Of a DNA stretch of 64,000 nt, positions 54,256 through 62,763 are shown piece after piece; positions within the stretch are counted from its first letter, which is position 1; each line of letters opens with the position of its first letter. The stretch covers positions 372,001 to 436,000 of the forward strand of contig NZ_FNOT01000002.1 of the NCBI RefSeq assembly GCF_900107105.1, written 5' to 3'. A model generated the notes under the pieces. That model ran no database searches, had not been told where the DNA came from, and saw only the letters and a program-made list of their open reading frames with translations. The position numbers and the translations under genes are program-made. The DNA is from Geodermatophilus africanus. GTDB lineage: Bacteria > Actinomycetota > Actinomycetes > Mycobacteriales > Geodermatophilaceae.

Positions 54256-55323
54256 GTGACCGCCGTTGCCGACGCCGCGCCGACCCCCGCGTCCTCTCCC
54301 GCCGACTCGGACCTGGTCCGGGCCGCCCGCGGCCTGCCGGTGCGGCGCACCCCGGTGTGGTTCATGCGCCAGGCCGGCCGGTCGCTGCCGGAGTACCGGG
54401 CGCTGCGGGCCGGCACCCGGATGCTCGAGGCCTGCCAGGACCCGGACCTGGTCACCGAGATCACCCTGCAGCCGGTGCGCCGGCACGGCGTGGACGCCGC
54501 GATCCTCTTCTCCGACATCGTGCTGCCGCTGGTGGTGGCCGGCGTCGACATCGACATCAAGCCCGGCGTGGGTCCGGTCATCGCCCAGCCGGTGCGCACC
54601 GTCGCCGACGTCGACGCGCTGCCGCCGCTGGAGCCCGACCGGCTGGCCTTCCTCGCCACCGCCGTCCGCCGGCTGGTCGCCGAGCTGGGGACGACGCCGC
54701 TGATCGGCTTCGCCGGCGCGCCGTTCACCCTCGCCACCTACCTGATCGAGGGTGGCCCCTCCAAGGAGCACGCCCGTACGAAGGCCTTCATGTACGCCGA
54801 GCCCGAGGCGTGGGGCCGGCTGCTGGACCGGCTCGCCGTCTCCGCGGCGACGTTCCTCACCACGCAGGTGGACGCCGGCGCCTCGGCCGTGCAGCTGTTC
54901 GACTCCTGGGCCGGCGTGCTCTCCGCGGCCGACTACGCCGAGCGGGTGCTGCCGCACTCCCGGGCGGTGTTCGACGCGCTCGGCGACCGCGACGTGCCGC
55001 GCATCCACTTCGGCGTCGGCACCGGCGAGCTGCTCCCGCTGATCGGGGACGCCGGGGCCGACGTCGTGGGCGTCGACTGGCGGGTGCCCCTCGACGAGGC
55101 CGCCCGCCGGGTGGGCCCGCAGCGCTCGCTGCAGGGCAACCTCGACCCGGCCGCTTTGCTGGCCGACCGCGCCACCGTCGACCGCGAGGTCCGCCGGGTC
55201 GTGCAGCAGGGCCGCGCCGCCCGCGGCCACGTGTTCAACCTCGGCCACGGCGTGCTGCCCGAGACCGACCCCGGCGTGCTGACCTCCGTCGTCGACCTGG
55301 TCCACGAGCTGACGACTCGATGA
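54256..55323 (+). CDS. hemE: uroporphyrinogen decarboxylase
   Basis: 355 aa, GTG. Converts uroporphyrinogen III to coproporphyrinogen III. Motifs: [20 protein letters not shown] (Arg/Gln binding the substrate acids), [12 protein letters not shown] (catalytic Asp), [16 protein letters not shown] and [18 protein letters not shown]. Start of the heme run hemE-cgoX-(small gene)-hemQ; its stop overlaps the cgoX start (ATGA). Divergent from DUF3000 by 72 nt. Confidence 0.96.
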   Translation: MTAVADAAPTPASSPADSDLVRAARGLPVRRTPVWFMRQAGRSLPEYRALRAGTRMLEACQDPDLVTEITLQPVRRHGVDAAILFSDIVLPLVVAGVDIDIKPGVGPVIAQPVRTVADVDALPPLEPDRLAFLATAVRRLVAELGTTPLIGFAGAPFTLATYLIEGGPSKEHARTKAFMYAEPEAWGRLLDRLAVSAATFLTTQVDAGASAVQLFDSWAGVLSAADYAERVLPHSRAVFDALGDRDVPRIHFGVGTGELLPLIGDAGADVVGVDWRVPLDEAARRVGPQRSLQGNLDPAALLADRATVDREVRRVVQQGRAARGHVFNLGHGVLPETDPGVLTSVVDLVHELTTR

Positions 55324-56684
55324 GCCGGCTGGTCGTCGTCGGCGCCGGGATCACCGGCCTGGCGGCCGCGTTCGAGTGGCGCCGGCGGCGGCCGGACGAC
55401 GAGGTCGTCGTCCTCGAGGCCGGCGACCGCGTCGGGGGCAAGCTCGACCGGGTCGAGCTGGCCGGGCACTGGTACGACACCGGCCCCGAGGCGGTGCTGG
55501 CGCGGGTGCCCGAGGCGGTGCAGCTGGTCGAGCGGCTCGGGCTGGCCGACCGGCTGGTCGCGCCGGCCACCACGCAGGCGTCGGTGGTGCTGCCCGACGG
55601 CCGGTACCCGCTCCCGGGCGGCACCGTGCTCGGCGTCCCGGCGTCGGCCGAGGGGCTCGACGGCGTGCTGACGCCGGCCGGCGTGGCCCGGGTGGCCGCC
55701 GAGGCCGACCTGCCGCCGCTGACGCTCGGCGGCGACGTCGCGGTCGGCGCCCTGCTGCGCGCGCGGCTGGGCGACGAGGTCGTCGACCGGCTGGTCGAGC
55801 CGCTGCTCGGCGGCGTTTACGCCGGGCGGGCCGACGAACTCTCGCTGGTGGCGACCATGCCGCAGCTGGCCGCGCACCTGCCGGCCGCCGGGTCGGTGCT
55901 CGGTGCGGCGGCGGCCGCCCGCGACGCCGGGGCGCGCAGCCGCTTCGACGCGGACAGCCCGGTGTTCGTGACCGTCGCCGACGGCATCGGCTCGCTGCCC
56001 GCCGCGCTGGTCGCGGCCTCCCGCGCCGAGGTCCGGCTGCGCACCCCGGCGCACGGGCTGGTGCGGACGGCCGCGGGCTTCGAGCTCTCGATCGGCCGGG
56101 CCAACGCCCCCGAGCGGCTGACCGCGGACGCCGTCCTGGTGACCTCCCCGGCGCCCAAGGCCGCCCGGCTGCTGGCCGGGATCGCGCCGGGCGCGGTCGA
56201 GCCGCTGCAGGGCATCCCGTACGCGTCGATGGCCGTGGTGGCGATGGCGTTCCCGGCGCAGGAGGTGGCCGCCGGGTCCGGGCTGCTGGTGCCGCCGGTG
56301 ACCGGCCGGCTGGTCAAGGGCGTCACTGTCTCCTCGCGCAAGTGGCCGCACCTGGACGGCGGGCACCTGCTGGTGCGCTCGTCGGTCGGCCGGTTCCGCG
56401 ACGAGCACCAGCTGCAGCGGGACGACGACGACCTCGCCGCGGCCGTGGTCGCCGACGTCGCCGACCTGCTGCAGCTGTCCCGGCCCGAGCCGGTCGCCAC
56501 CCGCGTCGTCCGATGGGGTGGCGGACTGCCGCAGTACCTGGTCGGCCACCAGGAGCGGGTGGACGCCGTCCGCGCGGCCGTCAGCGCGGTGCCGGGGCTG
56601 GCGATCGCCGGGGCGGCGTTCCGCGGGGTCGGCGTGCCGGCGTGCATCCGCGACGCGTACCACGCGGTCGACGCGCTGCTGTGA
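55320..56684 (+). CDS. cgoX: coproporphyrinogen III oxidase (HemY/CgoX type)
   Basis: 454 aa. FAD protein: dinucleotide motif [40 protein letters not shown], the central substrate domain ([20 protein letters not shown]) and the C-terminal FAD segment [20 protein letters not shown]. In Actinobacteria this enzyme, annotated protoporphyrinogen oxidase, oxidises coproporphyrinogen III to coproporphyrin III in the HemQ-dependent route. The presence of hemQ downstream supports this reading. Confidence 0.93.
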   Translation: MSRLVVVGAGITGLAAAFEWRRRRPDDEVVVLEAGDRVGGKLDRVELAGHWYDTGPEAVLARVPEAVQLVERLGLADRLVAPATTQASVVLPDGRYPLPGGTVLGVPASAEGLDGVLTPAGVARVAAEADLPPLTLGGDVAVGALLRARLGDEVVDRLVEPLLGGVYAGRADELSLVATMPQLAAHLPAAGSVLGAAAAARDAGARSRFDADSPVFVTVADGIGSLPAALVAASRAEVRLRTPAHGLVRTAAGFELSIGRANAPERLTADAVLVTSPAPKAARLLAGIAPGAVEPLQGIPYASMAVVAMAFPAQEVAAGSGLLVPPVTGRLVKGVTVSSRKWPHLDGGHLLVRSSVGRFRDEHQLQRDDDDLAAAVVADVADLLQLSRPEPVATRVVRWGGGLPQYLVGHQERVDAVRAAVSAVPGLAIAGAAFRGVGVPACIRDAYHAVDALL

Positions 56685-56746
56685 GGGGTGGCCGACGCCA
56701 CGGCCGGCCCGGGCATGGGGCGCGAGCCGGGGTCGTTGAGTCCGCA

Positions 56747-56896
56747 GTGAGCACCGTGCACCACCCCGTCCGACCCGTCCTCCGACCCGCCCGCTGCCTG
56801 CGCCACCACGTCTGGATGGCCGCCTGCAGCGACTGCCGCGACGCGCACACCGCGCCCGTCCGCGACCTGCGGGAGACCGGCCCGGCCTCCCGCTGA
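56747..56896 (+). CDS. small Cys/His protein between cgoX and hemQ
   Basis: 49 aa, GTG 56747. ARCLRHHVWMAACSDCRDAH has two Cys-rich clusters (C-x3-HH and C-x2-C-x3-H) that could bind zinc or heme. The start lies 62 nt after cgoX, and a hairpin repeat begins directly after its stop, as it does after genuine stops elsewhere. I recognise no family; it could still be a chance frame. Confidence 0.45.
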   Translation: MSTVHHPVRPVLRPARCLRHHVWMAACSDCRDAHTAPVRDLRETGPASR

Positions 56897-56898
56897 GA

Positions 56899-56956
56899 AA
56901 GGACCTCCCTGCCCCCCGCCACTCGCGAGCTCGCGGCGGGACCCTGCAGGGAGGCC
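56899..56956 (+). repeat. TGA-proximal hairpin repeat, copy 9
   Basis: 2 nt after the TGA at 56894: AAGGACCTCCCTGCCCCCCGCC, CGAGCTCGCGGCGGGACCC, TGCAGGGAGGCC. The outer stem changes keep pairing (CCTCCCTGC with GCAGGGAGG), evidence that the structure matters. Confidence 0.8.
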
Positions 56957-56977
56957 GCCGCGGGGGATGATGGGGAC

Positions 56978-57694
56978 ATGAGCGAGCAGACCGACCAGCG
57001 CAGCATCGGCAAGCGGGCGAACGAGTTGAACGCCACCATCCGCTTCACGATGTGGTCGGTGTTCCGACTGGCCCGCCCGCTGGGCGAGGAGGGTCGGCAC
57101 CGGGTCGCCGACGAGGTCGCCGAGCTGATCGCCGAGCTGGCGCACAAGGACGTCGTCGTCCGCGGCACCTACGACGTGAGCGGCCTCCGTGCCGACGCCG
57201 ACCTCATGGTCTGGTGGCACGCCGAGACGCCCGAGGCGCTGCAGGAGGCCTACACCCGGCTGCGGCGCACCGCGCTGGGGCGGCACCTGGAGCCGGTGTG
57301 GTCGCAGATGGCGCTGCACCGGCCCGCCGAGTTCAACCGCAGCCACATCCCGGCGTTCCTCGCCGACGAGGAGCCGCGCCGCTACGTGTGCGTCTACCCG
57401 TTCGTGCGGTCCTACGAGTGGTACCTGCTGCCCGACGAGGAGCGCCGGGCGATGCTCGCCGAGCACGGCCGGATGGCGCGCGGGTACGCCGACGTCCGCG
57501 CCAACACCGTCGCCTCGTTCGCCCTCGGCGACTACGAGTGGATGCTCGCCTTCGAGGCTGACGAGCTGCACCGCATCGTCGACCTCATGCGCGACCTGCG
57601 GGCCTCGACCGCCCGGCGGCACGTCCGCGAGGAGGTGCCTTTCTACACCGGCGTCCGCAAGCCCGTCGCCGAGCTGGTCGCCGACCTGCCGTGA
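56978..57694 (+). CDS. hemQ: coproheme decarboxylase (HemQ)
   Basis: 238 aa. Chlorite-dismutase-fold enzyme that decarboxylates Fe-coproporphyrin III to heme b with peroxide. [19 protein letters not shown] starts the fold; [19 protein letters not shown] contains the conserved catalytic Tyr region, and the later [20 protein letters not shown] and [13 protein letters not shown] follow the actinobacterial HemQ pattern. With hemE and cgoX it covers most of the coproporphyrin-dependent route; ferrochelatase is not in the window. Confidence 0.95.
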   Translation: MSEQTDQRSIGKRANELNATIRFTMWSVFRLARPLGEEGRHRVADEVAELIAELAHKDVVVRGTYDVSGLRADADLMVWWHAETPEALQEAYTRLRRTALGRHLEPVWSQMALHRPAEFNRSHIPAFLADEEPRRYVCVYPFVRSYEWYLLPDEERRAMLAEHGRMARGYADVRANTVASFALGDYEWMLAFEADELHRIVDLMRDLRASTARRHVREEVPFYTGVRKPVAELVADLP

Positions 57695-57710
57695 TGCGCT
57701 GCCCTCCCGG

Positions 57711-57778
57711 CGATCATGAAGTCCGGGAAGTGACACACCGCTGAACGGCGGTGAGTCGCTTCCCAGATCTCATGATCG
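57711..57778. repeat. convergent-end hairpin repeat, copy B
   Basis: 68 nt between convergent hemQ and msrB. The outer arms CGATCATGA and TCATGATCG and the inner stem AAGTGACACACCG with CGGTGAGTCGCTT are related base by base to copy A (2431-2499), sharing GTCCGGG at the same offset. Confidence 0.7.
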
Positions 57779-57783
57779 CGGAG

Positions 57784-58206
57784 TCAGGACTGCGCGGGCT
57801 CCAGCCGGATCGAGACGCTGTTGATGCAGTAGCGGTCGCCGGTCGGGGTCTGCGGGGCGTCGTCGAAGACGTGGCCGAGGTGGCTGTGGCAGGTGCCGCA
57901 CAGGACCTCGGTGCGCGCCATCCCGTGGCTGCGGTCCTCGCGGAGCACCACGTTGTCGGCGGACGACGGCTCGTAGAACGACGGCCAGCCGCAGTGCGAG
58001 TCGAACTTCGTCCCCGACCGGAACAGCTCGGCCCCGCAGGCGCGGCAGCTGTAGACCCCCTCCGTCTTGGTGTCGACGTACTCCCCGGTCCACGGCCGCT
58101 CGGTGCCGGCCTGGCGGAGGACGGCGTACTCCTCGGGCGACAGCTGCGCCCGCCACTCCTCGTCGCTCTTGCTCACCTTCGGCTGGTTCTGCGCGGACGT
58201 CGTCAT
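57784..58206 (-). CDS. msrB: peptide-methionine (R)-S-oxide reductase
   Basis: 140 aa. Reduces R-methionine sulfoxide in proteins. Zinc-binding CRACGAELF and VLCGTCHSHLGHVF (CxxC twice), substrate pocket DSHCGWPSFYEP, and catalytic Cys in GDRYCINSVSIRLEP. Cytoplasmic, no fused MsrA. It lies next to hemQ, as in mycobacteria. Confidence 0.96.
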   Translation of the reverse strand: MTTSAQNQPKVSKSDEEWRAQLSPEEYAVLRQAGTERPWTGEYVDTKTEGVYSCRACGAELFRSGTKFDSHCGWPSFYEPSSADNVVLREDRSHGMARTEVLCGTCHSHLGHVFDDAPQTPTGDRYCINSVSIRLEPAQS

Positions 58207-58240
58207 GCGCTCAACGGTACGAGCCGCGCGCCAGTGTGGA

Positions 58241-58895
58241 TCAGCGTCCGAGCCCGGGCTCGCGGGCCCGCACGATCGCCTGCGCCCGGTCGGTGACCTG
58301 CAGCTTCGTCAGCACGTTGGAGACGTTGTTGCGCACCGTCTTCGGCGACAGGTACAGCGCGGCGGGCGATCTGCGCGTTGGACCGCCCGGCCGCGACCAG
58401 GTCGAGCACCTCCCGCTCGCGGGCGGTCAGCTGCGGGAACGTGGTCTCCGGCCCGCTAGGCCCGGCGGCGAAGAACTCCGCGATCCGCCGCGCCAGCGCC
58501 GCGCCGAACACCGCCCCGCCACCGGCGACCGTGGTGATCGCCCGCACCACCTCCTCCTGGTCGGCGCCCTTGAGCAGGTAGCCGCGGGCACCGGCGCGGA
58601 CCGCGGCGAACACCGTGCCGTCGTCCTCGCTCATGGTCAGGACGACGACCCCGACCGACGGCGACTCGCCGGTGATCCGGCGGGTGGCCTCGATGCCGTC
58701 GAGGACCGGCATCTGGACGTCCATGACCACGACGTCGGGCTGCTCCTCGCGGGCGAGCGCCACCGCGGCCGCGCCGTCCGCCGCGGTGCCGACGACGGCC
58801 AGCCCGGGCACCGAGCCGAGCAGCACGGCCAGCCCGTGGCGGCGGTCCTCCCGCGAGGGCGTGCCGGGACGGCGTCGATGCCGGGGGCGTTCCGG
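58241..58895 (-). pseudogene. NarL/LuxR-type response regulator, decayed
   Basis: The middle reads well: GLAVLLGSVPGLAVVGTAAD, the phosphoacceptor region PDVVVMDVQMPVLDGIEATR, VRAGARGYLLKGADQEEVVR and the HTH entry LTAREREVLDLVAAGRSNAQ. Near 58366 one extra base breaks the frame; after it the other frame gives LYLSPKTVRNNVSNVLTKLQ then VTDRAQAIVRAREPGLGR. The N-terminal acidic pair (usually VDDH) is not present in any frame. No histidine kinase is adjacent. Probably non-functional, although the 58366 shift alone could be a sequencing error. Confidence 0.75.
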
Positions 58896-58968
58896 GTCCG
58901 CGTCCGCCTGCCGATGGTTCCGGGTGGAGGGCGGCCACGAGAGCCGTCCCGTCTGGAAGGCCTGGTGC

Positions 58969-59823
58969 ATGCGTCGCACGATCCTGCCCACCGCCGCGGT
59001 GGTCGCCGCCGTCGTCGGACTCCCGGGGGTCGCCTCGGCCGAGACGACCACGAGCTACGTCGTCCCCCTAGACCTGACCGTCGTGGCGTCCCCCAACACG
59101 TGCCCCAACCCGCTGCTCACCGACTTCTGCGGCTATACCCGCGGTACGGGCACGGTCGGAATCGCCCCAGGTGCGCCGGACGCGGCGTCCGGGACCGATC
59201 ACCTCGTCATCAGCACACCGGACGGCAACGCGAAGGCCTACGCGTTGAGCTACGAGTTCGCCGGCACGCCGCTGTCCGACATCGAGACGCTGGGCTACCG
59301 GTCCTACGTCGCTCAGGTCAACCCCGCGGAGCCGCGGCAGGCCCCCGCGCTCAACATCGAGGTCGACCGCAACGGCGGCACCCTGCAGCCGGGGGACTAC
59401 GCCGTCCTCGTGTGGGAACCCGTCTACACCGCCGAGTCGACCGACGCCCGGCGGTGGATCACCCGCTCGCCGTCGACCAGTGATGGCGGCTGGTGGTCTC
59501 CCGCGAACCGCTCCACGACGCAGCTGCCTCAGCCCCTCGGCTTCCCCCAGGAGGAGGCGACCTGGGAGCAGGTCCAGGCTGGTCTGCAGAACGCGACGGT
59601 CCTCGGGATCGGCGTCAACCAGGGTGGCGGCAACCCCGGGCTGCTCGCCCAGGTCGACCTCCTGCAGGTCAACGGCACGGTCCACGACTTCGAGACCGAG
59701 CTGCCGTACCCGACCGCGAAGGAGCAGTGCAGGAAGAACGGCTGGGCCGAGTTCACCGCTCCCGGGTTCCGGAACCAGGGGCAATGCGTGAGCTGGGTCG
59801 CCCGCCGGTCCGGCGACGCCTGA
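58969..59823 (+). CDS. secreted protein of unknown function
   Basis: 284 aa, ATG with GGAAGG eight bases upstream. Sec signal peptide RRTILPTAAVVAAVVGLPGV followed by ASA and cleavage near residue 25. The mature part is beta-rich with two Cys at NTCPNPLLTDFCGY, a jelly-roll-like centre (LGYRSYVAQVNPAEPRQAPA, LNIEVDRNGGTLQPGDYAVL) and a C-terminal motif EQCRKNGWAEFTAP plus NQGQCVSWV, common at the end of exported actinobacterial proteins. Function unknown. Divergent from the decayed regulator. Confidence 0.8.
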   Translation: MRRTILPTAAVVAAVVGLPGVASAETTTSYVVPLDLTVVASPNTCPNPLLTDFCGYTRGTGTVGIAPGAPDAASGTDHLVISTPDGNAKAYALSYEFAGTPLSDIETLGYRSYVAQVNPAEPRQAPALNIEVDRNGGTLQPGDYAVLVWEPVYTAESTDARRWITRSPSTSDGGWWSPANRSTTQLPQPLGFPQEEATWEQVQAGLQNATVLGIGVNQGGGNPGLLAQVDLLQVNGTVHDFETELPYPTAKEQCRKNGWAEFTAPGFRNQGQCVSWVARRSGDA

Positions 59824-59894
59824 TCGAGACCCTGTCGGCGCCCCGTCACCTCCCGGGTGGCGGGGCGCCGTCGCGTGCAGCGGACACTGGCCCG

Positions 59895-60347
59895 GTGCCT
59901 GAGCTCCTCGACGACGTCTGGTTCACCCGCGACCTGCCGGTGCTGCGCGCGATCGCCCGGCTGGTCGACGGGCCGGAGTACGGCGGCAACCCCTACCTGG
60001 GGCAGGTGGTGCCGGCCAGCGGGCTGCCCAAGGCCGAGGTGACGGCGGCGGCGCGGGCGCTGGTCTCGGCGGGCTACGTCGAGGCGCTGACGAACTACGC
60101 CGGCGAGATCGTGCGGTTCACCGGGATCTCGGCCGAGGCCCGGCGGCTGGCCGGGCTCTGGCCGACGCCGCAGGGGGAGTGGGACCGGCTGGTCGAGCAG
60201 CTCACCGCCCGGGCGGAGAACGCGCCGACCGACGTGGAGCGGACCCGCTGGCGGGCCTTCGCCGACGCCGCGGCGGCGGTCGGGCCGGACGCCGGCGCGC
60301 TGCTGATGTCCGCGCTCATCGGCGGGTACGTGCCGCGGGCCCGATAG
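59895..60347 (+). CDS. hypothetical winged-helix-like protein
   Basis: 150 aa, GTG. WFTRDLPVLRAIARLVDGPE, LPKAEVTAAARALVSAGYVE and FTGISAEARRLAGLWPTPQG look like a winged helix (helix, helix, wing), followed by a helical tail AFADAAAAVGPDAGALLMSA. No named family recognised. Convergent with cspA across a strong terminator. Confidence 0.7.
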   Translation: MPELLDDVWFTRDLPVLRAIARLVDGPEYGGNPYLGQVVPASGLPKAEVTAAARALVSAGYVEALTNYAGEIVRFTGISAEARRLAGLWPTPQGEWDRLVEQLTARAENAPTDVERTRWRAFADAAAAVGPDAGALLMSALIGGYVPRAR

Positions 60348-60361
60348 GGCTCCCACAGACG

Positions 60362-60400
60362 ACAGCGCCCCCGCCCGGCTGAGCCGGGCGGGGGCGCTGT
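60362..60400. terminator. bidirectional terminator between 59895 gene and cspA
   Basis: ACAGCGCCCCCGCCCGGC pairs fully with GCCGGGCGGGGGCGCTGT around a 3-nt loop. Confidence 0.85.
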
Positions 60401-60413
60401 GCTGATCGGTCGA

Positions 60414-60617
60414 TCAGAGCGGGTTGACGTTCGCCGCCTGCGGGCCCTTCTGGCCCTGCTCGATGTCGAACGAGATCCGCTGGCCTTCGTCGAGCGAGCG
60501 GTACCCGCTGGTCTGGATGGCCGAGTAGTGGACGAACACATCAGGTCCGCCACCGTCAGGGGTGGCGAAGCCGAACCCCTTCTCCGCGTTGAACCACTTG
60601 ACAGTTCCTTCGGGCAT
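60414..60617 (-). CDS. cspA: cold-shock protein
   Basis: 67 aa. A single cold-shock domain: [20 protein letters not shown] (RNP1 KGFGFA), [10 protein letters not shown] (RNP2) and [10 protein letters not shown] at the end. Binds single-stranded RNA/DNA as a chaperone. ATG with AGGAG upstream. The 220 nt to the divergent 60838 gene may hold a long 5' leader, as is common for csp genes. Confidence 0.96.
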   Translation of the reverse strand: MPEGTVKWFNAEKGFGFATPDGGGPDVFVHYSAIQTSGYRSLDEGQRISFDIEQGQKGPQAANVNPL

Positions 60618-60837
60618 TGCTCGCTCCTAGCTGAGGTGGTGCATCGGGGTCCTGCCAGTGCGCAGGGCCTTCCCGACGGCGACGACCCTAGCGGTCGAGA
60701 GGGGTCCGCGGGGTGTTGGGGCGGGTGCGTCCGATCTTGCGGCGATCATGCGGCTCCCTGAAGCGGGCGCTGAGGGGTGGACCGGAACGTCGTTCCTGCC
60801 GGGACGGACCCGGCCCCGCGACGGAACGGACTCCGCC

Positions 60838-61128
60838 ATGACCGCCACGCCCTCCACCGACCCGGTCGTCCTGGTCGACGTCGACGACCTCGCCGAGGCC
60901 GACCTCGACGCCGACCTCGCCGAGCGGCTGGAGGTCGACGGCCGATCGTCTCTGCGCCCGGACGCCGCAGGCGCGTCGGCCGACGAGGTCCAGCAGCTCG
61001 TCGCGAGCACCGGCCCGCGGCCCGGCCCCGCCGACGCCGTGTCGCTGGCCTGGGCCATCCGTCGGGCCGGAGCCGCCGTGGCGGCCGTGCACGACCTGGG
61101 CCTCAGGGCGGCGATGCTCGCCGGCTGA
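60838..61128 (+). CDS. hypothetical small acidic protein
   Basis: 96 aa, ATG preceded by GGAACGGA. Acidic start VVLVDVDDLAEADLDADLAE, then helical AWAIRRAGAAVAAVHDLGLR. No family recognised. Convergent with the small membrane-protein gene at 61153. Confidence 0.6.
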   Translation: MTATPSTDPVVLVDVDDLAEADLDADLAERLEVDGRSSLRPDAAGASADEVQQLVASTGPRPGPADAVSLAWAIRRAGAAVAAVHDLGLRAAMLAG

Positions 61129-61152
61129 GGACCCCGGCGGCCGCACCGCGCA

Positions 61153-61548
61153 TCAGAGCAGGTGGCCGGCGTCCTCGGGGAACGGCCGGCCACGTGCGGG
61201 GACGGCGTAGTCGCCGCCGGGTGCCGGCTCCCAGGGGCGGCCGGCGGGCAGCGCCAGCGGCTCCGAGCGCCAGGAGGCGACGGTGATCGTCCCGGGCTCG
61301 GCCCACGCCTCGGCGGCGAGCCGCGCGCTCTCCTCCCGCCGCGCCACCACCGAGCGGTGCCAGTGCCGCCCGCCGACGTCCGCGCCGACGAGGACGGCGA
61401 TGCCGACGGCCACGGTCAGGCAGGCGTTGGCGACGGCGGTGGCGACGTCCAGAGCGGTCAGGTGGGGCCAGCCGATCGCCTCGATCTGGGCGCCGACGAT
61501 CTCGACGACGACGTAGAGCACGCCGTAGACCAGGAACGAGAGCCGCAC
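61153..61548 (-). CDS. small membrane protein
   Basis: 131 aa from GTG 61548, chosen for AGGAGG seven bases upstream. Two transmembrane helices (LSFLVYGVLYVVVEIVGA; TAVANACLTVAVGIAVLVGA) are followed by a soluble tail with WAEPGTITVASWRSEPL. No family recognised. Confidence 0.7.
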   Translation of the reverse strand: MRLSFLVYGVLYVVVEIVGAQIEAIGWPHLTALDVATAVANACLTVAVGIAVLVGADVGGRHWHRSVVARREESARLAAEAWAEPGTITVASWRSEPLALPAGRPWEPAPGGDYAVPARGRPFPEDAGHLL

Positions 61549-61647
61549 CGTGCACCTCCTCCGTCGTGGATCGGACACGTCCTCAACGGCAGGTCGGGCG
61601 CGACGGCGTCGTCCGCGCGGCGGGCCGTCACCCGTCCGGGTGACGGG

Positions 61648-61920
61648 TCAGGGCTGCAGCACCTCGTGCCACGGCCGCACCGTCCAGCCGGCCACCACGC
61701 CATTCAGCACGAACGGGTCGCCGGCGATGAACTCCTCGGCGGCCTCCCGGGTGGTGAACACGCCCATCGCGTCGCCGTTCATCGGCTCGTCCAGGGTTCC
61801 GACCATCAGCAGGTCCCCGCGGTGTGCGAACTCGTCGACCCGCGCGGAGTGGGCCGGGTAGTTCTGCTGCGCCAGCGGCAGGAAGTCCTCGACCGCGCGG
61901 TAGGTCATCACGTACTTCAT
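61648..61920 (-). CDS. YciI-like protein
   Basis: 90 aa. Dimeric alpha/beta-barrel family: MKYVMTYRAVEDFLPLAQQN, VDEFAHRGDLLMVGTLDEP, then DAMGVFTTREAAEEFIAGDP and WTVRPWHEVL. The usual central His-Asp pair lies within HSARVDEF. Function of the family is largely unknown; some are dehydratase-like. Stand-alone here. Confidence 0.88.
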   Translation of the reverse strand: MKYVMTYRAVEDFLPLAQQNYPAHSARVDEFAHRGDLLMVGTLDEPMNGDAMGVFTTREAAEEFIAGDPFVLNGVVAGWTVRPWHEVLQP

Positions 61921-61995
61921 GGCCGGGCATCCTGGCGCGCCGCGGTGCCCGGCCGGGGCTCCTGCGGCGTGCTGGTCGGGCGAGGGGAGCGCTGC

Positions 61996-62763
61996 TCAGC
62001 CGAACGTCGCGCCGGTGATCTCGGCGCGGAAGAACTCGCCTTCCTGCTGCCGGTCGGTGCCCCACCACCAGCCGGCCCGGAGGACCGAGCCGATGGTCAC
62101 GCCGGCGAAGGTCTCCTCCGCCTCGACGGCGACGCCGAAGGGGTACCGCCCGAAGGGGCCGCCACCGGGATGGCCCCAGCGCTGCAGGACGACACCGAGC
62201 AGCCGCCCGCCGTCCCCGACGTGGAGCTCGGCGCTCTCCACCTGCTGGTCGATCCGCCAGGAGGCCACGGTCCGGTCCGGGTCGCTGCCGGGAGTCCACA
62301 TCGCCGCGCGGAAGGTCGTCGGGGTCAGCGCCGTCTCGCCGGCCAGGCGACCGGCGGCGCTGCGCGTGACGTCGGGTCCGCGGGCGGTCATGACGGGGAC
62401 CAGCCCGCCCAGGCGCCAGTTCATCTCGCCCGATCCCGAGCTGTACCGGTCGTAGCCCACGACCGGGAGGCCGGCGACGCGGGCCGTCGCGGCCCAGACG
62501 AACCCGTGCGGCGGGCGCAGCACCTGGGCCGCCGTGAAGGGCCGCCAGGCGCCGAGCCGGATCTCCCCGCGCATCGTGAGGACGACCGAGGGCCACAGCG
62601 GCGTCCCTGGTGCGAGCGCGTGGGTGAGCCACCGGCGCGCCGGCTCGGGCAGGCCCGCGACCATCGAGACGTCGAAGGCCTCCGGCGGGCTGCCCGCCGA
62701 GGCCAGCCGGTCCCACTCCCGCCGGACGCCGCGTGCGGCCCGGGGCGCCCGGGACGTGGTCAC
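61996..62763 (-). CDS. DUF6544 family protein
   Basis: 255 aa, GTG overlapping the upstream regulator stop (GTGA). LPEPARRWLTHALAPGTPLW, VVLTMRGEIRLGAWRPFTAA and FVWAATARVAGLPVVGYDRY match DUF6544, a lipid-binding-like beta fold found in many soil bacteria. No signal peptide or clear membrane helix. Probably cotranscribed with, and perhaps related in function to, the HTH regulator. Confidence 0.8.
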   Translation of the reverse strand: MTTSRAPRAARGVRREWDRLASAGSPPEAFDVSMVAGLPEPARRWLTHALAPGTPLWPSVVLTMRGEIRLGAWRPFTAAQVLRPPHGFVWAATARVAGLPVVGYDRYSSGSGEMNWRLGGLVPVMTARGPDVTRSAAGRLAGETALTPTTFRAAMWTPGSDPDRTVASWRIDQQVESAELHVGDGGRLLGVVLQRWGHPGGGPFGRYPFGVAVEAEETFAGVTIGSVLRAGWWWGTDRQQEGEFFRAEITGATFG

